Positions 1 through 7,331 are shown, counted from the stretch's first letter. The stretch is DNA of 11,108 nt from Planctomycetota bacterium (GCA_016795255.1 JAEUIB010000601.1:1-11108); one strand, 5' to 3'. Notes: generated by a model not told the origin, from the letters alone. A program made the numbers and translations.

Positions 1-847
1 TCAGTCCGTTCGGCGTCACGTCGTAGACGTGGACGAGACCACGCGTGCCGTCTTCGTTCGCCGCCGCGACGATCGCGCGACCGTTCGCGATCCGCAGGTC
101 GTGTCCGAACTCGCCGTCCGGTGCCCACGTCGGTGAGCCGAGCTTCTGCGTCTGGACGTAGCCATTCGCGCCGAGCTGGAACACGTAGACGGCACCCGGC
201 GAAGACGTGTTGATCGTCTCGCCCGAACCGACCAGCAGCAGGTTGCCGTCCGCTTCGACCGAGTAGCCGAAGTTCTGACCGAGCTTCGAGTCGTTCGGGA
301 CGATCTCCTGGACCAGGGACCAGCCCAACGGGGACTCGGCGTACACGTAGACCTTGCCGTAGTTCTCCAGATTGGCGTCTCCATAGAACGAGCCGATCAC
401 GAGCCTGCCGTCGACGAAGTCCATTTCGTATCCGAACGTGGGATCCGCGGCGCCGGGCACGATGACGAACGACTGCGTCCACGTGTTCGTCAGCGGATCG
501 CGCGCGAACATGACCACGCTGTCGTCGTTGCGCGCGGCGGCGATGCGGTCGCCCTCGATCGCGACCTCGAACCCGAGCAGCCCATTCGGCACGTCGGCGG
601 AGAGCGTCGCCGTCCATTGCCAACCCTGCGCGTCGCGCTCGTACACGAACAAACGGCCGACCGACTCGAACGACATCGCCGCGACGACCATGCGGTTGCC
701 GTCGACGTCGATCGCGTGACCGAACTGCTGAGGCACGACGCTCGGCAAAGGCGGCGGCTCCGACTGGGTCTGGCATTGGGACCACACTGCGGGCGCGGAG
801 CCCAGCACGAGAGCAACGACACAGGCCTCGAGGACGAAAGGCTTCAT
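1..847 (-). CDS. Secreted FG-GAP repeat (beta-propeller) protein, 3' end beyond the window
   Basis: An open frame runs from the ATG at 847 to the left edge with no stop, giving 282 complete codons; the C-terminus is missing. Residues 1-23 look like a Sec signal peptide: a lysine at position 2, a hydrophobic core around 8-18, and a likely cut near WS/Q. The cysteine at 25 has no lipobox, so a lipoprotein is unlikely. The rest consists of repeats of about 46-55 residues. Each opens with FG or GF (near residues 42, 92, 138, 193 and 247), followed by a D/N-G-x-R/L-hydrophobic strand and then a V(Y/F)V(Y/F)-type strand. This is the FG-GAP / integrin-alpha N-terminal propeller pattern, so at least five blades or part-blades are visible. 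Such proteins are exported; their roles, often assumed to be adhesion or surface binding, are rarely known. The start is supported by an AAAGGA ribosome site 7 bases upstream. The kinase gene is divergent. The family call is firm; the function is unknown. Confidence 0.85.
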   Translation of the reverse strand, partial: MKPFVLEACVVALVLGSAPAVWSQCQTQSEPPPLPSVVPQQFGHAIDVDGNRMVVAAMSFESVGRLFVYERDAQGWQWTATLSADVPNGLLGFEVAIEGDRIAAARNDDSVVMFARDPLTNTWTQSFVIVPGAADPTFGYEMDFVDGRLVIGSFYGDANLENYGKVYVYAESPLGWSLVQEIVPNDSKLGQNFGYSVEADGNLLLVGSGETINTSSPGAVYVFQLGANGYVQTQKLGSPTWAPDGEFGHDLRIANGRAIVAAANEDGTRGLVHVYDVTPNGL

Positions 848-854
848 GGCTCAT

Positions 855-860
855 TCCTTT
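855..860 (-). promoter_or_regulatory. Ribosome binding site of the FG-GAP gene
   Basis: On the minus strand this reads AAAGGA, with 7 bases to the ATG at 847. It is one of only two convincing Shine-Dalgarno sequences in the window, and it fixes the start of the leftward gene. Confidence 0.6.
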
Positions 861-874
861 GGCGGGGTGGGTTG

Positions 875-891
875 TTCCCTCGCGAGAGGAA
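875..891. promoter_or_regulatory. Near-palindrome in the divergent gap, possible operator
   Basis: TTCCCTCGCGAGAGGAA has the palindromic core CTCGCGAG flanked by TTCC and GGAA; one extra A is the only break in symmetry. It lies 28 bases upstream of the FG-GAP start and about 110 bases upstream of the kinase start, where a site could serve both divergent promoters. No convincing -35/-10 pair was found nearby, so a role as an operator is inference from symmetry and position only. Confidence 0.3.
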
Positions 892-976
892 TGCGCCGGC
901 GGATCCGTGGAGGAAAATCGACATCCGAGGCGTCTCGCCGCGCGGACCACGGATGGAGCGCGAGGAACACCGCGAC

Positions 977-981
977 GAAGG
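977..981 (+). promoter_or_regulatory. Candidate ribosome binding site deciding between two kinase starts
   Basis: GAAGG lies 8 bases before an in-frame GTG at 990, which is ideal spacing, but 20 bases before the ATG at 1002. If this site is used, the kinase begins at 990 and gains four residues (encoded V-L-V-L) ahead of the annotated methionine. Confidence 0.4.
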
Positions 982-1001
982 CTGCTACCGTGCTCGTCCT
1001 C

Positions 1002-3485
1002 ATGGGGACCGACTTCACACCCTACGAACCCGGCACCACCGTCCTCGAGCGCTACCGCGTCGTGCGCAAGCTCGGCAAGGGCGGCATGGGCAGCGTCTAC
1101 CTCTGTGACGACCTCCGCCTCGCGGTACCCGTCGCGCTGAAGTTCATGGATGGAGCGTTGCGCTCGGACGCGCGCTTCGTCGATCAACTGCTGACCGAGA
1201 CCAGGCTCGCCCGGCGCGTCACGCACCCGAACGTCTGTCGCGTCCACGACGTCGGCGAAGTCGACGGCGTGCCGTTCCTGTCGATGGAGTACATCGACGG
1301 CGAAGACCTGAAGTCGCTGTTGCGCCGCATCGGCCGCCTGCCCGCCGACAAGGCGTTGCAGATCGCGCGGCAACTGTGCCTCGGGCTGTTCGCAGCTCAC
1401 GAACACGGCGTCTTGCATCGCGATCTGAAGCCGCAGAACGTCATGGTCGACGGTGACGGCGACGTCCGCATCACGGACTTCGGGATCGCGGTCGAACGCG
1501 GGAACAGCGTCGACGGCTCGACGGTCGTCGGCACTCCGGCGTACATGGCGCCCGAAGTGTTGTGCGGCGGCGCACCGTCGGTGAAGAGCGACCTCTACAG
1601 CCTCGGCCTCGTGCTGCACGAGGTGTTCACCGGTCGCCGCGTCTACGACGGCACGTCGATGACGGAACTCGTCGATGCCCGCTCGCGCGCGCCGCGACCG
1701 CCGTCCGACTTCGTGCGCGACCTCGACCGGGACGTCGAGCGCGCGATCCTCGCGTGCCTCGAGCCGGACCCGGAGTCCCGACCGGAAAGCGCGATGGACG
1801 TGCTCGCGTCGCTGCCGGGACACGACCCGCTGGCGCTCGCGCTCGCGGCGGGCGACACACCGTCTCCGGCGATGATCGCCGCGGCCGGCGCGCGCGGAGC
1901 GATCGCTCCGCGGCACGCGGCGGCGTTCGTCCTCGCGGTCGTGCTCGGCGTGGTCGGGATCGTCTGGCTCACGCCCGACGTGCGCCTCGTCGATCGGTGG
2001 GAGGCTCCGCTGCCCGAGGACGTCCTCGTCGACCGTTCGCGCGAGTTGGCGCGGGCGCTCGGCGCCGACGTCGACGCGCTGACCGACGGCGACGAAGCGT
2101 CGGGGTTCGTCGCCGACGTCCGCGCGACGCGACGGGATCGAGCGCTCGAGTTCTTCCATCGCCGTGCCGAGGCGGGGCGCATCCTCGAACCGTCGGACGT
2201 GAAGGCGCGCGCGAGCTTCGCCGATCCGCCGCTCGCGTCGACCGGGGGCATCGCGACGCGCTTCGACGTCGACGGACACTTGCTCGAGTGGCTCGTCGCG
2301 CCGACGGCAGCCTCGAGGTTGCGGACGACCGAAGACCCCGCCGCGGTGCTGTGGCGCGCCGCGGCGCTCGATCGCGCGGGATTCGCTCCGATCGACGAAC
2401 CACCCGTTCCGCCGGTGTATGCGGACTCCGTCCGCGCGTTCCGCGGTCAGCAAGCCGATGCGTCGTGGGTCGTCTCGATCGCGACGCTCGGTGGCAAACC
2501 GGTCTGGTTCCGCGCTCAGCCCGAGCTCGACGACGCGACCCCGGCGCCGGCGCGCACCGCGTGGCGCGGTGTGGCGCAACTCGCGCTGATCGGCATCGCG
2601 CTGTTCGTCTCGCTGCAGACCGTGCGCCGCAAGCGCGGCGACGTCGGCGGTGCGCTGCGCGTCGGCGCGGCCGCGTTCGCGGCGGTCGTCGCGTTCACGG
2701 TGTTGCTCGGCGATCACGGCGGCGGGTTCGCCGGCATGGCGCGACTCGTCGTGCGTGGCATGACGCACGGCGTCGCCGTCGGTGCGCTGCTGGCGCTGCA
2801 GTACTTCGCGATCGAGACGTTCGTGCGCCGGACGTGGCCGCACACGGTCGTCGGCTGGTCGCGGTTGCTGACCGGCCGCGTCGCCGATCCGGTCGTCGGT
2901 CGCGACGTGCTGGCCGGCTTCGCTGCGGGAGCGCTCGGCGCGTTCGCGCTGTGCCTCGCGGCCCGCATCGCGCGCGAGCACGCGGCCACGGTCGTCGCGC
3001 CGCTGTTCGTGCGCCCCGGGACCGAAGAGGCGCTGTCGGGCATCGGCCACTCGATCGGCGTGCTGCTCGAACTCTGCGTCGACCTCGCGCGCGAGGCGTT
3101 CAAGTTGTTCTTCACGCTCGTGCTGCTGCGCGTCGTGCTGCGGCGGACGTGGCTCGTCGCGATCGTCGGCGTCGTGGCGTGGGTGCTGGTCTGGCTGCCG
3201 CCGCAGCCCGGCCTCGCGCTGTTGCCGCAGATCGTCGTCGTGGCGTTGTTCGGCGCGACGATCGCACTGCACGTCGCCGTGCTCGTGCGCCACGGGTTGC
3301 TCGCGACGGTCGCGTCGTTCGTCGCGATGGGAGTGGCGCTGTCGTTCCCGCTCGCGATCGATCCCGGTCATTGGAGCGCCAGCATCCAGGCGTTCGCACC
3401 GGTCGTGATCGCCGCCGCAGTCGTGTTCGGGTTCCGCACCGCGACGCGAGGGGTGACTCGGACCGCAACGCGATCGAGGTCGTAG
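1002..3485 (+). CDS. Membrane Ser/Thr protein kinase with sensor-like domain and polytopic C-terminus
   Basis: A Hanks-type (PknB-like) kinase of 827 aa. Catalytic domain, residues about 18-270: glycine loop GKGGMG (25-30), VALK lysine K47, probable alpha-C glutamate E66, HRD with D141 (HRDLKPQN), DFG with D159, and APE (183-185). All key residues are present, so an active enzyme phosphorylating Ser/Thr is expected. A membrane helix at about 306-323 leads to a soluble, probably extracytoplasmic region (about 325-520) that is not recognisable as PASTA. Then come about nine or ten further hydrophobic segments, near 523-541, 552-570, 585-605, 634-658, 695-713, 717-733, 743-764, 766-785 and 798-812. 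From memory, the block around 599-640 (aromatic-rich, with TWP and DPVVGRDVL) recurs in kinases of Acidobacteriota and related phyla; its function is unknown. The start is ATG 1002 or GTG 990. The open frame extends to an ATG at 846, but that stretch is not kinase-like and overlaps the divergent start codon. Substrate and signal are unknown. Confidence 0.93.
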   Translation: MGTDFTPYEPGTTVLERYRVVRKLGKGGMGSVYLCDDLRLAVPVALKFMDGALRSDARFVDQLLTETRLARRVTHPNVCRVHDVGEVDGVPFLSMEYIDGEDLKSLLRRIGRLPADKALQIARQLCLGLFAAHEHGVLHRDLKPQNVMVDGDGDVRITDFGIAVERGNSVDGSTVVGTPAYMAPEVLCGGAPSVKSDLYSLGLVLHEVFTGRRVYDGTSMTELVDARSRAPRPPSDFVRDLDRDVERAILACLEPDPESRPESAMDVLASLPGHDPLALALAAGDTPSPAMIAAAGARGAIAPRHAAAFVLAVVLGVVGIVWLTPDVRLVDRWEAPLPEDVLVDRSRELARALGADVDALTDGDEASGFVADVRATRRDRALEFFHRRAEAGRILEPSDVKARASFADPPLASTGGIATRFDVDGHLLEWLVAPTAASRLRTTEDPAAVLWRAAALDRAGFAPIDEPPVPPVYADSVRAFRGQQADASWVVSIATLGGKPVWFRAQPELDDATPAPARTAWRGVAQLALIGIALFVSLQTVRRKRGDVGGALRVGAAAFAAVVAFTVLLGDHGGGFAGMARLVVRGMTHGVAVGALLALQYFAIETFVRRTWPHTVVGWSRLLTGRVADPVVGRDVLAGFAAGALGAFALCLAARIAREHAATVVAPLFVRPGTEEALSGIGHSIGVLLELCVDLAREAFKLFFTLVLLRVVLRRTWLVAIVGVVAWVLVWLPPQPGLALLPQIVVVALFGATIALHVAVLVRHGLLATVASFVAMGVALSFPLAIDPGHWSASIQAFAPVVIAAAVVFGFRTATRGVTRTATRSRS

Positions 3486-3560
3486 CTCGGAACGCTGGCC
3501 TCGCCCGCAACCGAACGACGACGGCGTGCTCCAACGACCTCGCCGGGCACCTGTGGTTAC

Positions 3561-3575
3561 GGCGGCTGCGCCGCC
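3561..3575. terminator. GC hairpin between convergent genes, possible terminator
   Basis: GGCGGC-TGC-GCCGCC is a perfect 6-bp stem with a 3-base loop. It lies in the 95-base gap between the kinase stop and the stop of the leftward hypothetical gene, where a bidirectional terminator would be expected. No T-tract follows on either strand, so it is at best a non-canonical terminator, and such hairpins arise easily in GC-rich DNA. Confidence 0.3.
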
Positions 3576-3580
3576 TCGGA

Positions 3581-4837
3581 TCAGCGGCCCATGTCCCAGA
3601 CGGCATCCCAAGCCGCTCGGCCCTCGTCGTCGCTCGGATCCTCCACCTCACGGACGCGCATCGCGAGCACGAGCACTCCCGCGCTGGACGCCTGAGTGGG
3701 GTGACCGGCGAACACGAACACGACGCCGGTTCGGTCGTCGTCCGCGAACGCGAAGTCCGCGCGGTCGACGCCGCCGGAGGTCGGGGTCTGCGCGACGTGG
3801 ACGCGGAACGACCCGTCCGGCGCGCGCGCGAACGCGACGTCCCAGCTCGCGTCTTCGTTCCAGCACCACGACGCGACGCCGAGATCGCCGTCGTCGAGCG
3901 CGCGGAGCGACAACTCCACCGTCGACACCATGCCGTCCGCGTTGTCGATCGCCCGCAGTGCGTCGGCCCACGCGGCCGGATCCGCTTCGCCGTTCCGGAA
4001 CACCTGCAGCGCGTCGGTGCTCCGATCGACGACCGCGGACGCCGGCGGCGCGAACGCCTCGACGTCGCGCACCGGCATCAGCGCGAAATCGACGACGGTC
4101 GACATGCCGCGCCGCGCGGCCCCGGCTCGTTCGCGCCACGTCGCGCGCCACGGCGACTCGGCGGTGCTCCAGTCGTGGACCTGCGCGCCCGGCACGACGC
4201 CGACTCGACGAGCGCGGATCAGCACCACGCGCGATTCGTCGGGTTCGTCGACCATGGGCAGCGCGACTGCGCACGTCGTCCACAGCTCTCCCGGTGTGGG
4301 ACCGTCGATCGACCATGGCGTGGCGCTGGAGAGCCCGACCGTTCCGGAACGCTCGCGTTCGACGAGCACGGCCGCGGACGTCAGCTCGTGCGGTGGACGG
4401 ACGACGTCGACGTCGACGAACAGCCGCCCGCGGTCCTCGTGCGTTCGCAGGTAGACGTCGCCGACGATGTGGGCCGACGGCGTCAGCGCGCGATACAGCA
4501 GCGTCGCGGACGCCGGGCAGAACGTGCCGCGCAACACGTCGACCGCGCGGGCATCCGCGAGCAGCCGCGCCTCTGCCGCCGCATCGAGCGACCGGATCTC
4601 GGGCCCGGCCGCGAACACCGACCGAGGCAGGCCGCGCACGACCACGCTCTCGACGACGACGACGTCCCGTGGCGCCGGGAGCGCGGACGGTGGAGCATCG
4701 GCGACGACGACGAAGCCCGCCGCCGGCGGCTCGTCGCCCGTGCCGGTCCCGATCGACGCGAAGCCCAACGAGGCGATCGATGCGATGCCCAACCACGCGA
4801 ACGGCACGAGCATGACGAGTCTCCGAACAGGCGGCAT
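3581..4837 (-). CDS. Hypothetical exported protein
   Basis: A 418-aa protein that I do not recognise. The N-terminus (MPPVRR, then a hydrophobic stretch at about 7-30 ending in small residues) looks like a signal peptide or a single membrane anchor. The remainder is soluble, acidic and rich in Val, Asp and Ala, with beta-like alternation (for example residues 57-70 and 139-160) and no repeated motif, catalytic signature or lipobox. I chose ATG 4837 because the hydrophobic segment follows directly. A methionine at residue 9 (ATG at 4811-4813) is an alternative. In-frame sequence further upstream runs antisense to the neighbouring genes and is not protein-like. No clear Shine-Dalgarno sequence precedes it. 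The start is 62 bases downstream of the DinB-like gene on the same strand, so co-transcription is plausible. It converges with the kinase gene. The reading frame is believed on length, codon pattern and the export signal; the function is unknown. Confidence 0.7.
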   Translation of the reverse strand: MPPVRRLVMLVPFAWLGIASIASLGFASIGTGTGDEPPAAGFVVVADAPPSALPAPRDVVVVESVVVRGLPRSVFAAGPEIRSLDAAAEARLLADARAVDVLRGTFCPASATLLYRALTPSAHIVGDVYLRTHEDRGRLFVDVDVVRPPHELTSAAVLVERERSGTVGLSSATPWSIDGPTPGELWTTCAVALPMVDEPDESRVVLIRARRVGVVPGAQVHDWSTAESPWRATWRERAGAARRGMSTVVDFALMPVRDVEAFAPPASAVVDRSTDALQVFRNGEADPAAWADALRAIDNADGMVSTVELSLRALDDGDLGVASWCWNEDASWDVAFARAPDGSFRVHVAQTPTSGGVDRADFAFADDDRTGVVFVFAGHPTQASSAGVLVLAMRVREVEDPSDDEGRAAWDAVWDMGR

Positions 4838-4899
4838 CGCAAAGACCGTGCGCCGCCGCTGCAGTTCCGAGTTTCCGTGGTCCCGGCCGTCGCCGTACG

Positions 4900-5418
4900 T
4901 CAGGTCGGTCGCGGACCCGCTCCGTACTTCCACGAGTCCGCGGTCAGTTGCGGCTGCCACGGCGTTCCGGCGGCCGCGGCCTCGATCTGTCCGACGTGAT
5001 GGTCCGCGTGCGCCGGGATCAGCGCGAGCCAGTCCCACCCCGTCATCAGGCCCTTCTCCGGGTGTCGGCATGCGTTCGCGAGGCGCGCGTCGTCGAGCGT
5101 CTCCGCGTAGTGCAGCAGCGTCGCGCGGGACGACGCGAACAGGTCGATCGCTCCGCGCGTGGGTCGCGAGTCGTAACCGAGGCCGCTCGCCCAGCGCGGC
5201 TCGTCGAACGACTCGACGGTGGCGCCCGGTTCCGCGACGGCGCGACAGAAGCGCCACAGGCCGATGAACTCGGTGTCGGCGAGGTGCGCGAGCAGTTGTC
5301 GAACGCTCCATTTCCCGGGGCCGTAGGTCCGACCGAAGGCCGATTCCGGCAGGTCGGTGGCCCGCAGGATGCGGTCCCGGTTCGCGCGCAAATGACGGAC
5401 GATCGTCTGGCGTTGCAT
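4900..5418 (-). CDS. DinB superfamily (four-helix, metal-binding) protein
   Basis: A complete 172-aa protein, the usual length for the DinB/YfiT family. Visible hallmarks are the early helix with GKWSVRQLLAHLAD (about residues 35-48), which supplies H45, and the late HADHH segment, which supplies H137 and H141. This gives the three-histidine metal site typical of the fold. Members are four-helix-bundle proteins. Some are thiol-dependent S-transferases (bacillithiol, mycothiol or maleylpyruvate type) and most have no known reaction, so the substrate cannot be read here. There is no signal peptide, so it is probably cytosolic. The start ATG at 5418 begins a typical N-terminal helix; a GGGGGA tract lies only 3 bases before it, too close for a good ribosome site. 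It is divergent from the lipoprotein gene and probably first in a two-gene leftward unit with the hypothetical exported protein. Confidence 0.88.
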   Translation of the reverse strand: MQRQTIVRHLRANRDRILRATDLPESAFGRTYGPGKWSVRQLLAHLADTEFIGLWRFCRAVAEPGATVESFDEPRWASGLGYDSRPTRGAIDLFASSRATLLHYAETLDDARLANACRHPEKGLMTGWDWLALIPAHADHHVGQIEAAAAGTPWQPQLTADSWKYGAGPRPT

Positions 5419-5437
5419 GGATCCCCCAAAGTTCGCG

Positions 5438-5460
5438 CGCCGGAGAACAAGGTTCTGGCG
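5438..5460. promoter_or_regulatory. Imperfect inverted repeat in the divergent gap, possible operator
   Basis: CGCC-gg-AGAAC, a 3-base AAG spacer, then GTTCT-GGCG forms a 9-bp dyad interrupted by a 2-base bulge. It lies in the 82-base gap between the divergent DinB-like and lipoprotein starts, 20 bases from the DinB start. The core AGAAC-n3-GTTCT is a plausible regulator half-site pair. No regulator gene adjoins it, and the role is inferred from symmetry and position alone. Confidence 0.3.
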
Positions 5461-5500
5461 TCCCCGACCGCGCAGTAGCGCCAGAGGCTATAACGGCGCC

Positions 5501-6574
5501 GTGCTGCGCCAAGTCGTCACCGCGTGTCTGGTCGTGGTTCTTTCCGCCTGCCGCGCGACCCCGCCGGTGGCGGCGGTCACGGCGTCGTTCGGCTCCGTGC
5601 GCGGCGAAACGATCGACGAAGCCCGAACCGTCGCGGCGTACGCCGCCGAACTGGTCCCGGCGATCCGCGCGGCGGTGCCCGGACTGCTCGATCGATCGAT
5701 CGAGATCTGGGTCCAGCGCCAACTCGAGATCTTCGAGGGCGAGCCGTACTCCGACCACATCGCGGGCATGGCGGACTTCGAAGAAGCCCGGATCCACGTC
5801 CGCGCGGGCGACGACCGCGTCGCGTTGCATCTCGCGCACGAACTCGTGCACGTGCTCGCCGGACCGACGTGGTCGACGATGCCGGGCGTCCTCGAAGAAG
5901 GCCTGTGCGACGTCGTCGCCGCGGCGGTGGTCCCCGAGCTCGGGATCGAGCAACACGTGAAGCGAGTCGTCGAGGCCGCGGCGACCGCCGGCGGCTTGAA
6001 CGCGATCGTGTCGTTCCGGCAGTGGCGGGGCGGGGACACGTACCGCATCCGCGCCGAGGTGCGTCTGTCGCTCGGCGACGTCACTCCGATCAACCTCAAT
6101 CGCGCGTTCACGCTGTCCTCGAGCGAGGTGTTCGCGAAAGCCGCGGGCGACTCGTGCGGCGGGCTCTACGGCATCGGGTACCTGGTCGCACATCGCATCG
6201 TCGAGCGCCAGGGCTTCGCCGGTCTGCACCGCCTGTGTCTGAGCGCGACCGAGCGCGGACTCGAACGCATTCCGGCCGCGGACATCCTCGCCGCCGCCGC
6301 GATGAACGCGTCGCCCGATTCGATCCGCAGCGCCGTCGCCGATTCGATCGGTGACGAAGAGCTCGAGGCGCTCGCTCGCCTGGTCGCGAAGGACCTCGCC
6401 ACGGCGACGGTGAAGCTCTGCAAGGACATGGGTGGGGACGATCAGCCCGCGTCGTTCCTCGAACGAGCCGACCCCGAGTTCCGGGTCCCGCATCGGCGGC
6501 GCCCGGTCAAGCTCGCGCATCTGCGCGAGTTCCGCGAGGAGTTCCTCCGCGCGTGGGGGATCGAAGAGATCTGA
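5501..6574 (+). CDS. Lipoprotein with HExxH zinc-peptidase (Peptidase MA-like) domain
   Basis: A 357-aa predicted lipoprotein. Starting at GTG 5501, the N-terminus has an arginine, a hydrophobic core and the lipobox LSAC with C17, so the mature protein should be lipid-anchored in the envelope. HELVH (residues 113-117) is the HExxH zinc site, and EEG at 132-134 supplies a third ligand glutamate about 15 residues later, as in gluzincins. A later YGIGYLVAHRIVERQG segment (about 223-238) resembles the helix after the active site in the Peptidase MA group. An active metallopeptidase is likely; the substrate is unknown. The frame is open to 5417, but that start would put 28 Arg-rich residues ahead of the lipobox and overlap the divergent DinB start codon, so I rejected it. 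AGAGG lies 13 bases upstream, slightly too far. TATAAC at 5489-5494 sits just upstream and could be a -10 element of a near-leaderless transcript. The gene ends 3 bases from the converging otsB stop. Confidence 0.8.
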   Translation: MLRQVVTACLVVVLSACRATPPVAAVTASFGSVRGETIDEARTVAAYAAELVPAIRAAVPGLLDRSIEIWVQRQLEIFEGEPYSDHIAGMADFEEARIHVRAGDDRVALHLAHELVHVLAGPTWSTMPGVLEEGLCDVVAAAVVPELGIEQHVKRVVEAAATAGGLNAIVSFRQWRGGDTYRIRAEVRLSLGDVTPINLNRAFTLSSSEVFAKAAGDSCGGLYGIGYLVAHRIVERQGFAGLHRLCLSATERGLERIPAADILAAAAMNASPDSIRSAVADSIGDEELEALARLVAKDLATATVKLCKDMGGDDQPASFLERADPEFRVPHRRRPVKLAHLREFREEFLRAWGIEEI

Positions 6575-6577
6575 CGA

Positions 6578-7330
6578 TCAAGCGGTCGACGATCGGTCGA
6601 CGAGGAACTCGAGCAGCTCGACCACCTCGGATTGGCGCCGCAGTCGTAGATCGGCCGCCGTCGCGCCGTCGCCGACGTGGATGCCGAGGACGCGTACGCG
6701 CCCCGATCGCGTGAACACGTCCTCGTCGGTCGTGTCGTCGCCGACGTAGATGGCGTTGGATCGTCGATGCGAGCGACACAGCCGTTCGAGCGCGGTGCCC
6801 TTGTGGCGAGCCGCGCTCGCGTGCAATTCGACGACGCACTTTCCGATGAGCATCCGCGGCGGCGCGAGTCGCGCGACCTCCGCGAGGATTCGCTCGCTGG
6901 CGACCGATTTGCTCGCCGCGGCGCGCCAATGGACGGCCAGTGTGTGGTGCTTGCGCTCGATGCGCGTGCCGCGCAGTTCGCGGATCAACGGCTCCAGACG
7001 GCGCTGGAAGCCGAGCAGCAAGGCTCGCGCCGCCGCCGACGGGGCGCGACCGTCCTGGCCGTGATCTCCGGCGATGCCGGCGAGCGGAACTCCGCGCAAG
7101 CGACGTTGGACGTCGGCACGGGTTCGCCCCGAAAGTACGACGCACGGCGTTCGCATCGCGAGTCGCGTCAGCGCGACGCGAGTCCGCTCGGAGAGTTCGA
7201 CCCGGCGCGGATCGCGGCGGATCGGCGCGAGCGTGCCGTCGAAGTCGAACGCGAGGACCGCGGCGTCGGCGAGGAACGCCTCGATGCGTCGTTTGCCGGA
7301 GCGCGAGAGTGCGTCGGGGATCGGTCGCAT
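6578..7330 (-). CDS. otsB: Trehalose-6-phosphate phosphatase (OtsB)
   Basis: A 250-aa HAD-superfamily phosphatase that removes phosphate from trehalose-6-phosphate to give trehalose in the cytosol. All four HAD motifs are visible: DFDGT (29-33, with nucleophile D29 and acid/base D31), VVLSGR (64-69, where S67 replaces the motif II Ser/Thr), K177 in the HKGTAL segment, and VGDDTTDED (196-204, Mg2+-binding aspartates). The GDHG segment near 88-91 and the length are typical of OtsB. The start ATG at 7330 comes one base after the otsA stop, with no Shine-Dalgarno sequence before it, so translation is probably coupled to otsA. The stop lies 3 bases from that of the converging lipoprotein gene, leaving no room for a separate terminator. 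Activity is expected, as no key residue is missing. Confidence 0.95.
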   Translation of the reverse strand: MRPIPDALSRSGKRRIEAFLADAAVLAFDFDGTLAPIRRDPRRVELSERTRVALTRLAMRTPCVVLSGRTRADVQRRLRGVPLAGIAGDHGQDGRAPSAAARALLLGFQRRLEPLIRELRGTRIERKHHTLAVHWRAAASKSVASERILAEVARLAPPRMLIGKCVVELHASAARHKGTALERLCRSHRRSNAIYVGDDTTDEDVFTRSGRVRVLGIHVGDGATAADLRLRRQSEVVELLEFLVDRSSTA

Positions 7331-7331
7331 G

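Noticed and set aside
918..950. TCGACA as a -35 box of the kinase promoter
   Set aside because: No plausible -10 sequence lies at a suitable distance, so the match is likely chance.
846..1001. N-terminal extension of the kinase to the ATG at 846
   Set aside because: The extra residues are Arg/Gly-rich, unlike a kinase N-terminus; the ATG overlaps the divergent FG-GAP start codon and the stretch covers that gene's ribosome site. Starts at 1002 or 990 fit better.
3001..3480. Possible CPBP/CAAX-type protease domain in the kinase C-terminus
   Set aside because: A TEE pair precedes membrane helices, but the paired EExxxR and later FxxxH / HxxxN-D motifs of that family are not visible.
1562..4999. 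A very long Arg-rich open frame on the plus strand
   Set aside because: It overlaps the kinase in another frame and the minus-strand exported protein, and its composition is the Arg/Ala/Pro-rich shadow typical of GC-rich coding DNA.
5691..5705. Short CGAT/GATC-type tandem repeat in the lipoprotein gene
   Set aside because: Only about three and a half units, in frame within ordinary codons (LDRSIE). Too short for a phase-variable tract.
4838..6520. Upstream extension of the exported protein into a 979-codon minus-strand frame
   Set aside because: It would run through the DinB-like gene and antisense to the lipoprotein gene, both well supported by motifs; the extension has no recognisable domain.
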